Assembly: GCF_029577735.1 (NCBI RefSeq)
Contig: NZ_JARQTO010000009.1
Span: 124,001-188,000, forward strand
Length of the DNA: 64,000 nucleotides
Reading direction: 5' to 3'
Source of the DNA: Exercitatus varius
GTDB taxonomy: Bacteria > Pseudomonadota > Gammaproteobacteria > Enterobacterales > Pasteurellaceae
Position numbers and translations under genes: made by a program. Below, piece after piece: positions 25,285 through 33,580 of the stretch. The notes under the pieces were generated by a model that worked only from the letters and a program-made list of their open reading frames with translations, was not told the origin of the DNA and did not search any database. Position 1 is the first letter of the stretch; each line of letters opens with the position of its first letter.

Positions 25285-27174
25285 TTACATAACCAGGCGA
25301 CGTAAGTCGGAAAGTACGCCGTTAATAAACGTAATAAAGCGCGCGCCGTCCGCACCGTCGATCACACGATGATCGAAAGATAACGACAACGGAAGCATTA
25401 AACGCGGTATAAATTCTTTACCGTTCCACACCGGCGCCATTTCAGATTTAGACACGCCTAAAATTGCCACTTCAGGCGCGTTCACGATTGGCGCGAAGTG
25501 CGTCGTTCCCAAGCCGCCGATACTGGAAATGGTGAAACAGCCACCTTGCATATCGGATGCGGTTAATTTGCCTTCGCGGGCTTTTTTCGAAACTTCCATT
25601 AACTCACGGGAGAGTTCGATAATCCCTTTTTTGTTCACGTCTTTAAAGACCGGCACCACTAAACCGTTCGGCGTGTCCACCGCCACACCGATATTGACAT
25701 ATTTTTTCAGAATCAAACGCTGTGCGTCTTCGGTGATTGAACTGTTGAAACGCGGGAACGCTTCCAATGCTTTCGCTACCGCTTTCATGATAAACACAAC
25801 CGGCGTAATTTTCACGCCCAGTTTTTGTTTTTCCGCTAAAGCGTTTTGTTCTTTGCGGAAAGCTTCTAAATCCGTGATATCCGCACGATCAAAATGAGTG
25901 ACATGCGGAATCATTACCCAGTTACGGTGTAAATTCGCCCCGGAAATCTTATTAATACGGGTTAATTCGATTTCTTCCACTTCGCCGAATTTGCTGAAAT
26001 CCACTTTCGGCCACGGTAATAAGCCCAAACCTGCGCCGTTTGCCGCGCCTGCCGGTGCCGCACCGCTTTCAAGCTGTTTAAGCGCGTTTTTCACGTATTC
26101 CTGAACGTCTTCTTTCAGGATACGACCTTTACGACCGGTCCCCTTCACTTTATCCAGATTTACGCCGAATTCGCGCGCTAAACGACGAACCACCGGCGTT
26201 GCATGCGCAAAGGTCGCGCTTGATGTCACCGCTTCCTGGGCGGCTGTCGGAGCGGAAACCGCAGCGGCGGCCGGCACCGGTTGTGCCGCCGGCGCCGGAG
26301 CCGAAGCCTGAACCGCAGGTGCCGCTACAGGTACCGAGCCCACCACTTCAAAACGCATAATCAACGAACCGGTTGAAACTTTATCGCCGGATTTCACGAC
26401 AATTTCTTTCACCACACCGGCAAACGGCGCCAGAACTTCCATGGACGCTTTGTCGCCTTCAACGGTGATCAAAGATTGTTCTTCTTTCACGGAATCGCCC
26501 ACTTTCACCATAATTTCGGTTACGTTGACTTCATCACCGCCGATATCCGGCACGTTCACATCTTTTACCGCGCTTGCCGCCGCTGCCGAAGCCTGAGCCT
26601 GAGCCTGAGCCGCCTCAGGTTGCGCCGGAGCGGCAACCGAAGCCGCGCCCGCCACTTCGAATTTCATAATTAATGAACCGGTTGAAACTTTGTCGCCGGA
26701 TTTCACGACAATTTCTTTCACCACACCGGCAAACGGCGCCGGAACTTCCATGGAGGCTTTATCGCCTTCAACGGTAATTAACGATTGTTCTGCCGTAACG
26801 GAATCGCCGACCTTCACCATAATCTCGGTCACGTTGACTTCATCACCGCCGATATCCGGTACATGCACGTCTTTTACTTCGGCAACCGCTGCGGCGGCCG
26901 GTGCGGCTTCAGCCTGAGGCGCCGGTACGGCGCCGGCGGCGTCCGCCGTTTCCAATACAAACATCGGCGTGCCGGTCGTTACTTTATCGCCGACTTTTAC
27001 TAACAATTCTTTTACAACGCCCGCTTCCGGCGAAGGCACTTCCATTGAAGCTTTATCGCCTTCAACATTAATAATTGATTGATCCGCCGCAACGGTATCG
27101 CCTACGTTTACCATCACTTCGGTAACGGTTACTTCATCCGCACCGATATCCGGAATTTGAATTTGTTTTGACAT
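25285..27174 (-). CDS. aceF: Pyruvate dehydrogenase E2, three lipoyl domains
   Basis: 629 residues. Three lipoyl domains (about 1-75, 101-176, 204-280) each carry the lipoyl-lysine motif GDKASMEV (first at Lys41), separated by Ala/Pro-rich swinging linkers. A peripheral-subunit-binding domain (about 325-360; VVRRLAREFGVNLDKVKGTG) leads to the acetyltransferase core (about 395-629) with HRVIDGADGA. It transfers acetyl from E1 to CoA and forms the complex core. Lipoyl domains 2 and 3 are near-identical at DNA level. A USS-derived hairpin precedes it. Confidence 0.97.
   Translation of the reverse strand: MSKQIQIPDIGADEVTVTEVMVNVGDTVAADQSIINVEGDKASMEVPSPEAGVVKELLVKVGDKVTTGTPMFVLETADAAGAVPAPQAEAAPAAAAVAEVKDVHVPDIGGDEVNVTEIMVKVGDSVTAEQSLITVEGDKASMEVPAPFAGVVKEIVVKSGDKVSTGSLIMKFEVAGAASVAAPAQPEAAQAQAQASAAAASAVKDVNVPDIGGDEVNVTEIMVKVGDSVKEEQSLITVEGDKASMEVLAPFAGVVKEIVVKSGDKVSTGSLIMRFEVVGSVPVAAPAVQASAPAPAAQPVPAAAAVSAPTAAQEAVTSSATFAHATPVVRRLAREFGVNLDKVKGTGRKGRILKEDVQEYVKNALKQLESGAAPAGAANGAGLGLLPWPKVDFSKFGEVEEIELTRINKISGANLHRNWVMIPHVTHFDRADITDLEAFRKEQNALAEKQKLGVKITPVVFIMKAVAKALEAFPRFNSSITEDAQRLILKKYVNIGVAVDTPNGLVVPVFKDVNKKGIIELSRELMEVSKKAREGKLTASDMQGGCFTISSIGGLGTTHFAPIVNAPEVAILGVSKSEMAPVWNGKEFIPRLMLPLSLSFDHRVIDGADGARFITFINGVLSDLRRLVM
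26356..26869 (-). repeat. Direct repeat encoding lipoyl domains 2 and 3 of AceF
   Basis: About 205 bp from 26356 recurs from 26665, offset 309 bp (103 codons). Long stretches are identical, for example from TTTCACGACAATTTC onward at 26394 and 26703. Divergence is mainly at third positions. The first lipoyl domain (26900-27170) is clearly more diverged. This points to a recent in-frame duplication or to gene conversion between domains 2 and 3. Confidence 0.85.
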
Positions 27175-27188
27175 GTTTTATTCCTTTT

Positions 27189-27229
27189 AAAGTGCGGTCA
27201 AAATTTTCATTGTTTTTTGACCGCAGTTT
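27189..27229 (-). other. USS-derived hairpin between aceE and aceF
   Basis: AAAGTGCGGTC (27189-27199) pairs with GACCGCAGTTT (27219-27229) with one mismatch, the A- and T-runs extending the stem. It lies wholly inside the 60-bp aceE/aceF gap. On the minus strand only TTTAAAA follows the stem, so efficient termination is unlikely; RNA processing or stability is an alternative. Confidence 0.6.
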
Positions 27230-27234
27230 CTCTC

Positions 27235-29895
27235 TTACGCGTATAACGGGTTTGCACGATCCGCTTTAATGTCGTACTTGGCAATGGCTTCCGCCACGAC
27301 TTTCGCATCAACTTTACCTTGTTTCGCTAATTGCGATAACGCGGCAACCACAACATAATGGGCATTTACTTCAAAGAATTCACGTAAATTTGCCCGGCTG
27401 TCGGAACGACCGAAACCGTCGGTACCCAATACATGATAGCTTTGCGCCGGAATAAACGCGCGAACTTGTTCCGCGTAGAGTTTCATATAGTCGGTTGCGG
27501 CAACGGCAGGTTTATCGGACATCACTTGCGCAATGTAAGGTACGCGTTGTGGTTCCGTCGGATGTAATAAGTTCCAACGGGCGGCTTCCGCACCTTCACG
27601 GGCCACTTCGGTGAACGACGGTACGCTGAATACGTCGGAAGTAATACCGTAGTCATTGGCCAAAATCTGAGCAGCTTCGCGGACATGACGTAAGATCGCG
27701 CCGGAACCCATCAATTGAACCGCCGCTTCGCCTTGACCGACGGTTTCGAATTTATAGATACCTTTACGAATACCTTCTTCCGCGCCGGCCGGCATTGCCG
27801 GTTGGTCGTAAGTTTCGCTCAATGTGGTGATGTAGTAGAACACATTTTCCTGTTGTTCGCCGTACATACGATTGATACCGTCTTGCATGATCACCGCTAC
27901 TTCGAATGCGAACGCCGGATCATAGGATACGCAGTTCGGGATCACCGCCGATTGAATGTGGCTGTGACCGTCTTCATGCTGTAAACCTTCGCCGTTTAAC
28001 GTTGTACGACCTGAAGTTCCGCCGATAAAGAAACCGCGGGCCAATTGGTCGCCGGCTAACCACATCATGTCGCCAACCCGCTGGAAGCCGAACATGGAGT
28101 AGTAAACAAAGAACGGAATCATCGGCAGGTTGTTCACGGAATAAGATGTCGCCGCCGCCACCCAGGATGAGGTCGCGCCCAATTCGTTGATCCCTTCCTG
28201 TAGCACCTGGCCGTCTGTCGCTTCACGATAATAAGCCACTAAATCGCGGTCTGAAGGCACATAATTTTGTCCGTGCGGGTTATAAATACCGATCTGACGG
28301 AATAACCCTTCCATTCCGAAAGTACGCGCTTCGTCCGCAATAATCGGTACGATTTGTTTGCCGATATTCTTATCTTTCAGCAAAGTGTTTAACGCACGAA
28401 CAAACGCCATGGTTGTTGAAATCGGACGCGCTTGCGCTTCTAATAACTGAGCGAAATCCGTTAATGCCGGCACTTTAAACTCAGTATCAAATTTCGCGCG
28501 ACGCGCCGGTAAATAACCGTTTAACGCTTTACGTCGGTTGTGTAAATAGTTGTATTCGTCGGAACCTTCAGGGAATTTAACGTATTCTAAGTTTTCTACC
28601 TGTTCGTCCGTTAATGGTAATTGAAAGTAGTCACGGAAACCTTTAAGGCTGTGCTGTGACATTTTTTTAGATTGATGAGCGGTATTTTTACTTTGCGCTT
28701 CAGGAATTTTATATCCTTTTACCTGATGCGCTAAAATAACCACCGGTTTGCCTGCGGTCTGGGCTTTTGCATAAGCCGCATACATTTTTTCCGCATCATG
28801 CGCACCGCGACGTAACGACCAGATTTCATCATCCGTCATATCCGCCACTAATGCTGCGGTTTCAGGATAACGACCGAAGAAATGTTCGCGAACATAAGCG
28901 CCGTCTTTAGATTTAAAGGTTAAATAATCCCCGTCCAGCACTTCCATCATTAACTGCGTGAGTTTACCGGAAGTGTCTTTGGCGAATAATCTGTCCCAGT
29001 TACCGCCCCACATCACTTTAATCACTTCCCAGCCGGCACCGGTGAACAAACCTTCTAATTCCTGCACGATTTTACCGTTACCGTCGACCGGGCCGTCTAA
29101 ACGTTGTAAGTTACAGCTGATGGTAAAAATTAAGTTGTCTAATTTTTCACGGGCGGCAAACGCCAATGCGCCTTTAGATTCGATTTCATCCATTTCGCCG
29201 TCGCCCAAGAAAGCGTAAACTTTTTGTTTAGACGTATCTTTTAATCCGCGATTGGCAAGATATTTCAAGAAACGGGCCTGATAAATGGCATTAACCGGAC
29301 CTAGCCCCATGGACACGGTAGAAAACTGCCAGAATTCAGGCATTAAACGCGGGTGAGGATAAGAGGATAAACCGTCGGCAAAGGCTTCCTGACGGAAATT
29401 ATCCATTTGTTCTTCGGTGAGGCGACCTTCTAAAAATGCGCGCGCATACATCCCCGGTGCGGCATGTCCCTGGAAAAAGACCAAATCGCCGCCATCCTGC
29501 TCCGTCGCCGCTCTAAAGAAGTGGTTAAAGCAAACCTCATACATTGTTGCCGCAGCCTGATAAGTGGAAATATGACCGCCTAAATCAAGATCTTTTTTCT
29601 GACTGCGAAGAACCGCCATGATAGCGTTCCAACGCACGGCGGAACGAATTCGGCGTTCAATTTTTAAATCGCCCGGATAGGCCGGTTGTTCGGAAAGCGG
29701 AATGGTATTGACATAATCCGTGGTAATGGCTTCGCCCACCGGTAAGCTGACATTCTGACTATGTGCGCGGTGCATTAATTTTTCAATAATATATTGAGCG
29801 CGTTCCACTCCTTCTTCACGGATGATGGAATCGATGGCTGATAACCAATCCTGAGTTTCGATTGGATCTACGTCATTCTTTAACATTTCTGACAT
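27235..29895 (-). CDS. aceE: Pyruvate dehydrogenase E1 (homodimeric type)
   Basis: 886 residues from MSEMLKNDVDPIETQDW. An upstream ATG at 29931 is rejected because AAGGAA lies just before 29895 and E. coli AceE starts equivalently. It is a thiamine-diphosphate enzyme: FLGDGEMDEIESKGALAFA (about 228-246) leads into the ThDP/Mg motif ending near NLIFTISCNLQRLDG. It decarboxylates pyruvate and acetylates the E2 lipoyl groups. It is first in aceE-aceF-lpd. No pdhR gene is upstream; an unrelated lipoprotein gene takes that place. Confidence 0.97.
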   Translation of the reverse strand: MSEMLKNDVDPIETQDWLSAIDSIIREEGVERAQYIIEKLMHRAHSQNVSLPVGEAITTDYVNTIPLSEQPAYPGDLKIERRIRSAVRWNAIMAVLRSQKKDLDLGGHISTYQAAATMYEVCFNHFFRAATEQDGGDLVFFQGHAAPGMYARAFLEGRLTEEQMDNFRQEAFADGLSSYPHPRLMPEFWQFSTVSMGLGPVNAIYQARFLKYLANRGLKDTSKQKVYAFLGDGEMDEIESKGALAFAAREKLDNLIFTISCNLQRLDGPVDGNGKIVQELEGLFTGAGWEVIKVMWGGNWDRLFAKDTSGKLTQLMMEVLDGDYLTFKSKDGAYVREHFFGRYPETAALVADMTDDEIWSLRRGAHDAEKMYAAYAKAQTAGKPVVILAHQVKGYKIPEAQSKNTAHQSKKMSQHSLKGFRDYFQLPLTDEQVENLEYVKFPEGSDEYNYLHNRRKALNGYLPARRAKFDTEFKVPALTDFAQLLEAQARPISTTMAFVRALNTLLKDKNIGKQIVPIIADEARTFGMEGLFRQIGIYNPHGQNYVPSDRDLVAYYREATDGQVLQEGINELGATSSWVAAATSYSVNNLPMIPFFVYYSMFGFQRVGDMMWLAGDQLARGFFIGGTSGRTTLNGEGLQHEDGHSHIQSAVIPNCVSYDPAFAFEVAVIMQDGINRMYGEQQENVFYYITTLSETYDQPAMPAGAEEGIRKGIYKFETVGQGEAAVQLMGSGAILRHVREAAQILANDYGITSDVFSVPSFTEVAREGAEAARWNLLHPTEPQRVPYIAQVMSDKPAVAATDYMKLYAEQVRAFIPAQSYHVLGTDGFGRSDSRANLREFFEVNAHYVVVAALSQLAKQGKVDAKVVAEAIAKYDIKADRANPLYA

Positions 29896-30165
29896 AGTTT
29901 TTTCCTTCTTCTTAATTAGTTGATGAATCATTTAGACCGGAAGCCTAAACACGGATGATCACTAAATACTTAACAAATCAGATAAATTTTATAAAAAAAT
30001 TTGAGCGAAAGATAGCTAAATTTCATGTTTTTTAACAATTTAATTACATTTCAGTAAAAACGCACCAAATTTTGACCGCACTTTTGTGCGAAAATCCAAG
30101 CCATTTAACAAAACTGGCAAAGAACGAAATCTAATCTCCGCATCAATTTAACCGCTTTAACATAA
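29896..30165 (-). promoter_or_regulatory. aceE upstream region with promoter candidate and TTGTTAA motifs
   Basis: This gene-free region holds a minus-strand promoter candidate: TTGTTA (30033-30038), 18 bp, TATCTT (30009-30014). TTGTTAA (plus TTAACAA) occurs three times, at 29970-29976, 30032-30038 and 30105-30111, resembling ArcA half-sites. One USS lies at about 30076. No convincing PdhR operator was seen. Regulation by ArcA would fit, but this is inference. Confidence 0.4.
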
Positions 30166-30198
30166 TAAAAAACCCTTCAGTTTAAAAACTAAAGGGTT
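30165..30198 (-). terminator. Terminator of the lipoprotein gene
   Basis: AACCCTT (30171-30177) pairs with AAGGGTT (30192-30198), with inner AGTTT/AAACT pairing. The plus-strand A-run at 30165-30170 is the U-tract on the minus strand. Confidence 0.85.
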
Positions 30199-30214
30199 AA
30201 ATTCAAATAAAGAA

Positions 30215-30712
30215 TTATTTCGCCGCAGGAGCCGGTTTTTCACCGTATTTTTTATCTAACTCCGCACCCAGATCGGCAAATTCTTTCACGGCTTTTTGCA
30301 AGTCCGCCACTTCACCCTGGATTTTTTGCATTTCTTCCGGAGAAGGTTGTGTAATGGCCGCTTTAGCGCCTGCCGATGTTACGGCTTTAGAACGTAACAA
30401 AACATCTTTGGTTTTTGCTTTGAATGGTGCAATTTCTTTACTTTTCACTTCAACTTTATCCAGTGATTGAATAATTGCGTCGGTAGCCGTTTCGTAAGTT
30501 TTAATCGCTTCATCTACAGCCTGAGCATTTGCGTTTTCTTTTGCAGTTGCGATGTTTTGTTGTAACTCGGCAACAATTTTTTGTTGCGGCTCGGCTTGCT
30601 GTTGATTCCATTCGACCAATTTTTTGTAATCGGCTTTCGGATCTTCGTTATTACAAGCCGCTAAAGTCACCGCAAAAAGTGCCACTGCACCCATTTTTAA
30701 TAAATTTTTCAT
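30215..30712 (-). CDS. Small lipoprotein of unknown function
   Basis: 165 residues. The signal peptide MKNLLKMGAVALFAVTLAAC has the lipobox LAAC with lipidation at Cys20. The mature part is nearly all helical: EDPKADYKKLVEWNQQQAEP, then Gln/Glu/Ala-rich coiled-coil-like segments (about 40-90), an Ala-rich stretch (about 110-120), and a Lys/Pro/Ala tail (KKYGEKPAPAAK). It has no enzyme motif that I recognise. Asn/Glu/Asp after the lipidated Cys leaves inner or outer membrane sorting undecided. It is 18 nt downstream of the purine permease gene, so probably cotranscribed with it. Confidence 0.8.
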   Translation of the reverse strand: MKNLLKMGAVALFAVTLAACNNEDPKADYKKLVEWNQQQAEPQQKIVAELQQNIATAKENANAQAVDEAIKTYETATDAIIQSLDKVEVKSKEIAPFKAKTKDVLLRSKAVTSAGAKAAITQPSPEEMQKIQGEVADLQKAVKEFADLGAELDKKYGEKPAPAAK

Positions 30713-30730
30713 GTACTAGCCCTTATTAAA

Positions 30731-32044
30731 TTAAATAGCCCATCCAAATGCATAAAACGCAACCAGCGCAACGGCAATAATTACTGTTCCTGCATTTAAG
30801 TTTTTCACATCGCCGGAAACAATACGTCCGATAACCAGCGTAGCGAACCCTAGCATAATACCCGTAACGATATTGGCGGTCAACACAATAAATACCGCGC
30901 AAACCAATCCGGACATTGCGCCGACAAAATCGTTAAAGTCCAGTTTACTGACGTTGCTGAGCATTAATAACCCCACATACATCAACGCCGGTGCCGTAGC
31001 ATAATTCGGGACAAGCGTCGCTAACGGCTGGAAAAATAACATAAGCAGGAAGCCCAATCCTACCACAATGGCGGTAATCCCGGTTTTCCCGCCCGCTGCG
31101 GTACCTGCCGCAGATTCGATATAAACCGCCGCCGGCGCCGTACCCAATAAGCCGGAGAACATACTGCTGACGGAATCCGAAGTTAACGCTTTGCCTCCGT
31201 TAATAATCTGCCCGTCTTTATCCAGCAGATTTCCCTGTCCCGCCACGGCGCGAATGGTGCCTGTCGCGTCAAATACCGCGGTCATGACTAAAGCGAATAC
31301 CACCGGTAAAATTGCCGGCTGTAACGCTCCCGGAATATCTAATGCCAGGAAAAGCGATTTTTCACCGAAGCTCGGCATTTTGAACACTTCACCGCCGAAT
31401 GTTACTTTCGGATCAAACATCAAACCGATAATCGTAACGGCAATAATCACCCATAAAATGGCGCCTTTTACCCGTAATTTTTCCAATCCGATAATAACTG
31501 CCAGCCCTATCAACGACATTAAAACGGGAAATGAGGTAAAATCGCCTAATGCTACAAGTGTGCCGGTTCCACTGGCTTTTATAATGCCTACGCCGCCCGT
31601 TGCAATCAACAATAGAAATAAACCGATGCCGATACCGGCGCCATGTGCAATGCTCGCCGGCAAATTACGCAAAATCCAGGAACGAACGCCGGTCGCCGAA
31701 ATTAAGGTAAACACCACACCCATCAGGAATACGGCACCAAGCGCCACTGGAATACTGACTTGCTGCCCCAACACCAAACTGAACGCCGTAAAGGCGGTTA
31801 AGGAAATGGCGCAGCCAATAGCCATCGGCGCATTCGCCCACAAACCGATTAAAACGGATCCCAAACCGGATACCAGGCAAGTAGCGATAAATACGCTTTC
31901 CGCCGGGAAACCTGCCGCGCCCAACATATTCGGTACCACAATCACGGAATATACCATGGCGAGAAATGTGGTTAATCCCGCAATAATTTCTTGACGAACA
32001 TTGGAGCCGCGCGCCGTAAGTTCGAAAGTTTTTTCTAAAGACAT
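30731..32044 (-). CDS. AzgA-type purine (adenine/hypoxanthine) permease
   Basis: 437 residues, about 12-14 membrane helices, NCS2/AzgA family. Typical motifs are the N-terminal RQEIIAGLTTFLAMVYSVIV (about 17-36), the substrate-site FDATGTIRAVAGQ (about 258-270), and AAVYIESAAGTAAGGKTG (about 303-320). E. coli relatives are AdeP/AdeQ (adenine) and GhxP/GhxQ (guanine-hypoxanthine) with proton symport; I cannot choose among purines by eye. No purine riboswitch was seen in the 100 bp upstream. The unknown lipoprotein follows after 18 nt. Confidence 0.88.
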   Translation of the reverse strand: MSLEKTFELTARGSNVRQEIIAGLTTFLAMVYSVIVVPNMLGAAGFPAESVFIATCLVSGLGSVLIGLWANAPMAIGCAISLTAFTAFSLVLGQQVSIPVALGAVFLMGVVFTLISATGVRSWILRNLPASIAHGAGIGIGLFLLLIATGGVGIIKASGTGTLVALGDFTSFPVLMSLIGLAVIIGLEKLRVKGAILWVIIAVTIIGLMFDPKVTFGGEVFKMPSFGEKSLFLALDIPGALQPAILPVVFALVMTAVFDATGTIRAVAGQGNLLDKDGQIINGGKALTSDSVSSMFSGLLGTAPAAVYIESAAGTAAGGKTGITAIVVGLGFLLMLFFQPLATLVPNYATAPALMYVGLLMLSNVSKLDFNDFVGAMSGLVCAVFIVLTANIVTGIMLGFATLVIGRIVSGDVKNLNAGTVIIAVALVAFYAFGWAI

Positions 32045-32098
32045 AACTATCCTATTGATTAAGTGAAAATTGCGCGTATTTTACCTTATTTCGTCCAT

Positions 32099-32126
32099 AA
32101 AAAAACCTGCCGAAGCAGGTCTTTTT
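32099..32126. terminator. Terminator of the OsmB-like gene
   Basis: ACCTGC (32105-32110) and GCAGGT (32115-32120) form a GC-rich stem with loop CGAA. A's precede it and T's follow, so it can act in both directions; the minus-strand OsmB-like gene ends 20 nt away. Confidence 0.85.
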
Positions 32127-32145
32127 ATTATCAGATAATATTTTA

Positions 32146-32349
32146 TTATTTATCGATTTGGCTACCGATTAAGCCGCCTAATGCCGCGCCACCCAGTGTT
32201 GCGCCGGTTGAATTACCGATTACATTACCGGCTACTCCGCCGACCGCCGCACCGATTGCGGTATTTTTTTGAGTTCTGCTCATGCCGCTACATGCTGTGA
32301 CTGCGGTTGCAACCAAGGCAACTGCTAATAATTTTACGATTGTCTTCAT
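32146..32349 (-). CDS. OsmB-like glycine-zipper lipoprotein
   Basis: 67 residues from MKTIVKLLAVALVATAVTAC, lipidated at Cys20. A 5-codon longer start (32364) overlaps the GGAG Shine-Dalgarno of the chosen ATG and is rejected. The mature part NTAIGAAVGGVAGNVIGNS, then TGATLGGAALGGLIGSQ, is a glycine-zipper 2TM segment close to E. coli OsmB (NTAIGAGAGALGGAV). OsmB is an osmotically and stress-induced lipoprotein of unclear function. Whether this one is osmoregulated cannot be seen. Confidence 0.85.
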   Translation of the reverse strand: MKTIVKLLAVALVATAVTACSGMSRTQKNTAIGAAVGGVAGNVIGNSTGATLGGAALGGLIGSQIDK

Positions 32350-32495
32350 TAAAATAAACTCCATTTTTCCGAGTAACGTAAACGATCACTCCCGTTTACA
32401 CTGCGTAAGACATAGCCAGAATTCAAAAGTTCATTAGAAAATATCAAAAAAACTATTATTTTTTTTCCCGCACTTTTAATCAAAAAAACAAAAAA

Positions 32496-32511
32496 TGTGA
32501 TCTACTTCAAA
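32496..32511 (+). promoter_or_regulatory. CRP-like site upstream of manXYZ
   Basis: TGTGATCTACTTCAAA has one exact CRP half-site (TGTGA) and a second matching 3 of 5 (TCAAA), 90 bp before manX. CRP control of a mannose PTS operon is well known in enteric bacteria. No promoter hexamers were fixed with confidence. Confidence 0.55.
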
Positions 32512-32601
32512 TTTTAGAAAAATAACTATTGCTGAAACGTGCAAAGCAAATTGATAGTCTTTAGAATACGAACATTTTTAAAACTAATAAAGGAGTCGGT
32601 T

Positions 32602-33570
32602 ATGACTATTGCGATTATCATCGCAACTCACGGTACGGCGGCAAAGGAATTGCTGAAAACTACCGAGATGTTGATCGGTGAGCAGGAAAATGTGGCAACC
32701 ATTGACTTCGTTCCCGGTGAAAACGCCGAAACGATCATTGGTAAATATCAGGCTTTAGCGGATGGTCCTCTAGCAAGCTGCGATCATCTGTTATTCCTGG
32801 TAGATATGTGGGGCGGCAGCCCGTTTAATGCCGCCAATCGTTTCCTGGAAGGAAAAACCAATATGGATGTGGTAGCGGGCGTAAATATCCCGATGCTGGT
32901 AAATACCTGTATGGCACGCGACGATGTGGAAACGCTTGAAGAGCTTGTCGCCGTGGCATTGGAATCGGGCTCAACGGGCATTAAAGCGTTAAACAATCAG
33001 CCGGAAGAAAAACCGACTGCGCCGGCTTCGCCGCAAGCTCAGGCCGCGCCTGCCGTCGTCACCAATAAAGAAGGTCATTTAGTGATCGGTTTGGCGCGTA
33101 TCGACGACCGTTTGATTCATGGCCAAGTGGCGACCCGCTGGACCAAAGAAAGCCGTGTCACCCGTATCGTGGTAGTAAACGATGAGGTAGCGAAAGATTC
33201 CGTACGTTCAACCATGCTGAAAAGCGTAGCACCTCCGGGTGTGACCGCTCATGTAGTGAATGTGGATAAAATGATCCGCGTTTATAACAACCCCGAATAT
33301 GCGGACGAACGCATGATGTTGCTATTCACCAATCCGAGCGACGTAGTCAAATTAATGGAAGCGGGTGTCGAGTTCAAATCCATCAATATCGGCGGTATGG
33401 CGTATAAAGACGGTAAGAAAATGATTACCAGCGCCGTATCTGTGGACGATAAAGATATTGCGGCATTCAAAGCGCTTGACGCCAAAGGCATTGAATTGGA
33501 TGTCCGTAAAGTATCAAATGATACGCGTCAACATATGATGGATTTATTAAAGAAAAACAACTTACTTTAA
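32602..33570 (+). CDS. manX: PTS mannose-family IIAB component
   Basis: 322 residues from MTIAIIIATHG; AGGAG 6 nt upstream decides this start over a frame opening at 32539. The IIA domain (1-130) carries the phospho-accepting His10 (IIATHG). An Ala/Pro-rich linker (about 136-152) leads to the IIB domain (about 158-322) with phosphohistidine His173 in RIDDRLIHGQVATRW. It relays phosphate from HPr to the incoming sugar. First gene of manXYZ-yobD-manA. Confidence 0.96.
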   Translation: MTIAIIIATHGTAAKELLKTTEMLIGEQENVATIDFVPGENAETIIGKYQALADGPLASCDHLLFLVDMWGGSPFNAANRFLEGKTNMDVVAGVNIPMLVNTCMARDDVETLEELVAVALESGSTGIKALNNQPEEKPTAPASPQAQAAPAVVTNKEGHLVIGLARIDDRLIHGQVATRWTKESRVTRIVVVNDEVAKDSVRSTMLKSVAPPGVTAHVVNVDKMIRVYNNPEYADERMMLLFTNPSDVVKLMEAGVEFKSINIGGMAYKDGKKMITSAVSVDDKDIAAFKALDAKGIELDVRKVSNDTRQHMMDLLKKNNLL

Positions 33571-33580
33571 GGAAAAGCAA

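Noticed and set aside
31191..31994. 267-codon open frame on the plus strand
   Set aside because: It is antisense to the well-supported purine permease, has low-complexity Pro/Ile/Ala composition and no Shine-Dalgarno.
32105..32380. Purine riboswitch upstream of the AzgA-type permease
   Set aside because: Only about 100 bp separate it from the OsmB-like gene, and that stretch holds a plain terminator with no recognisable aptamer core.
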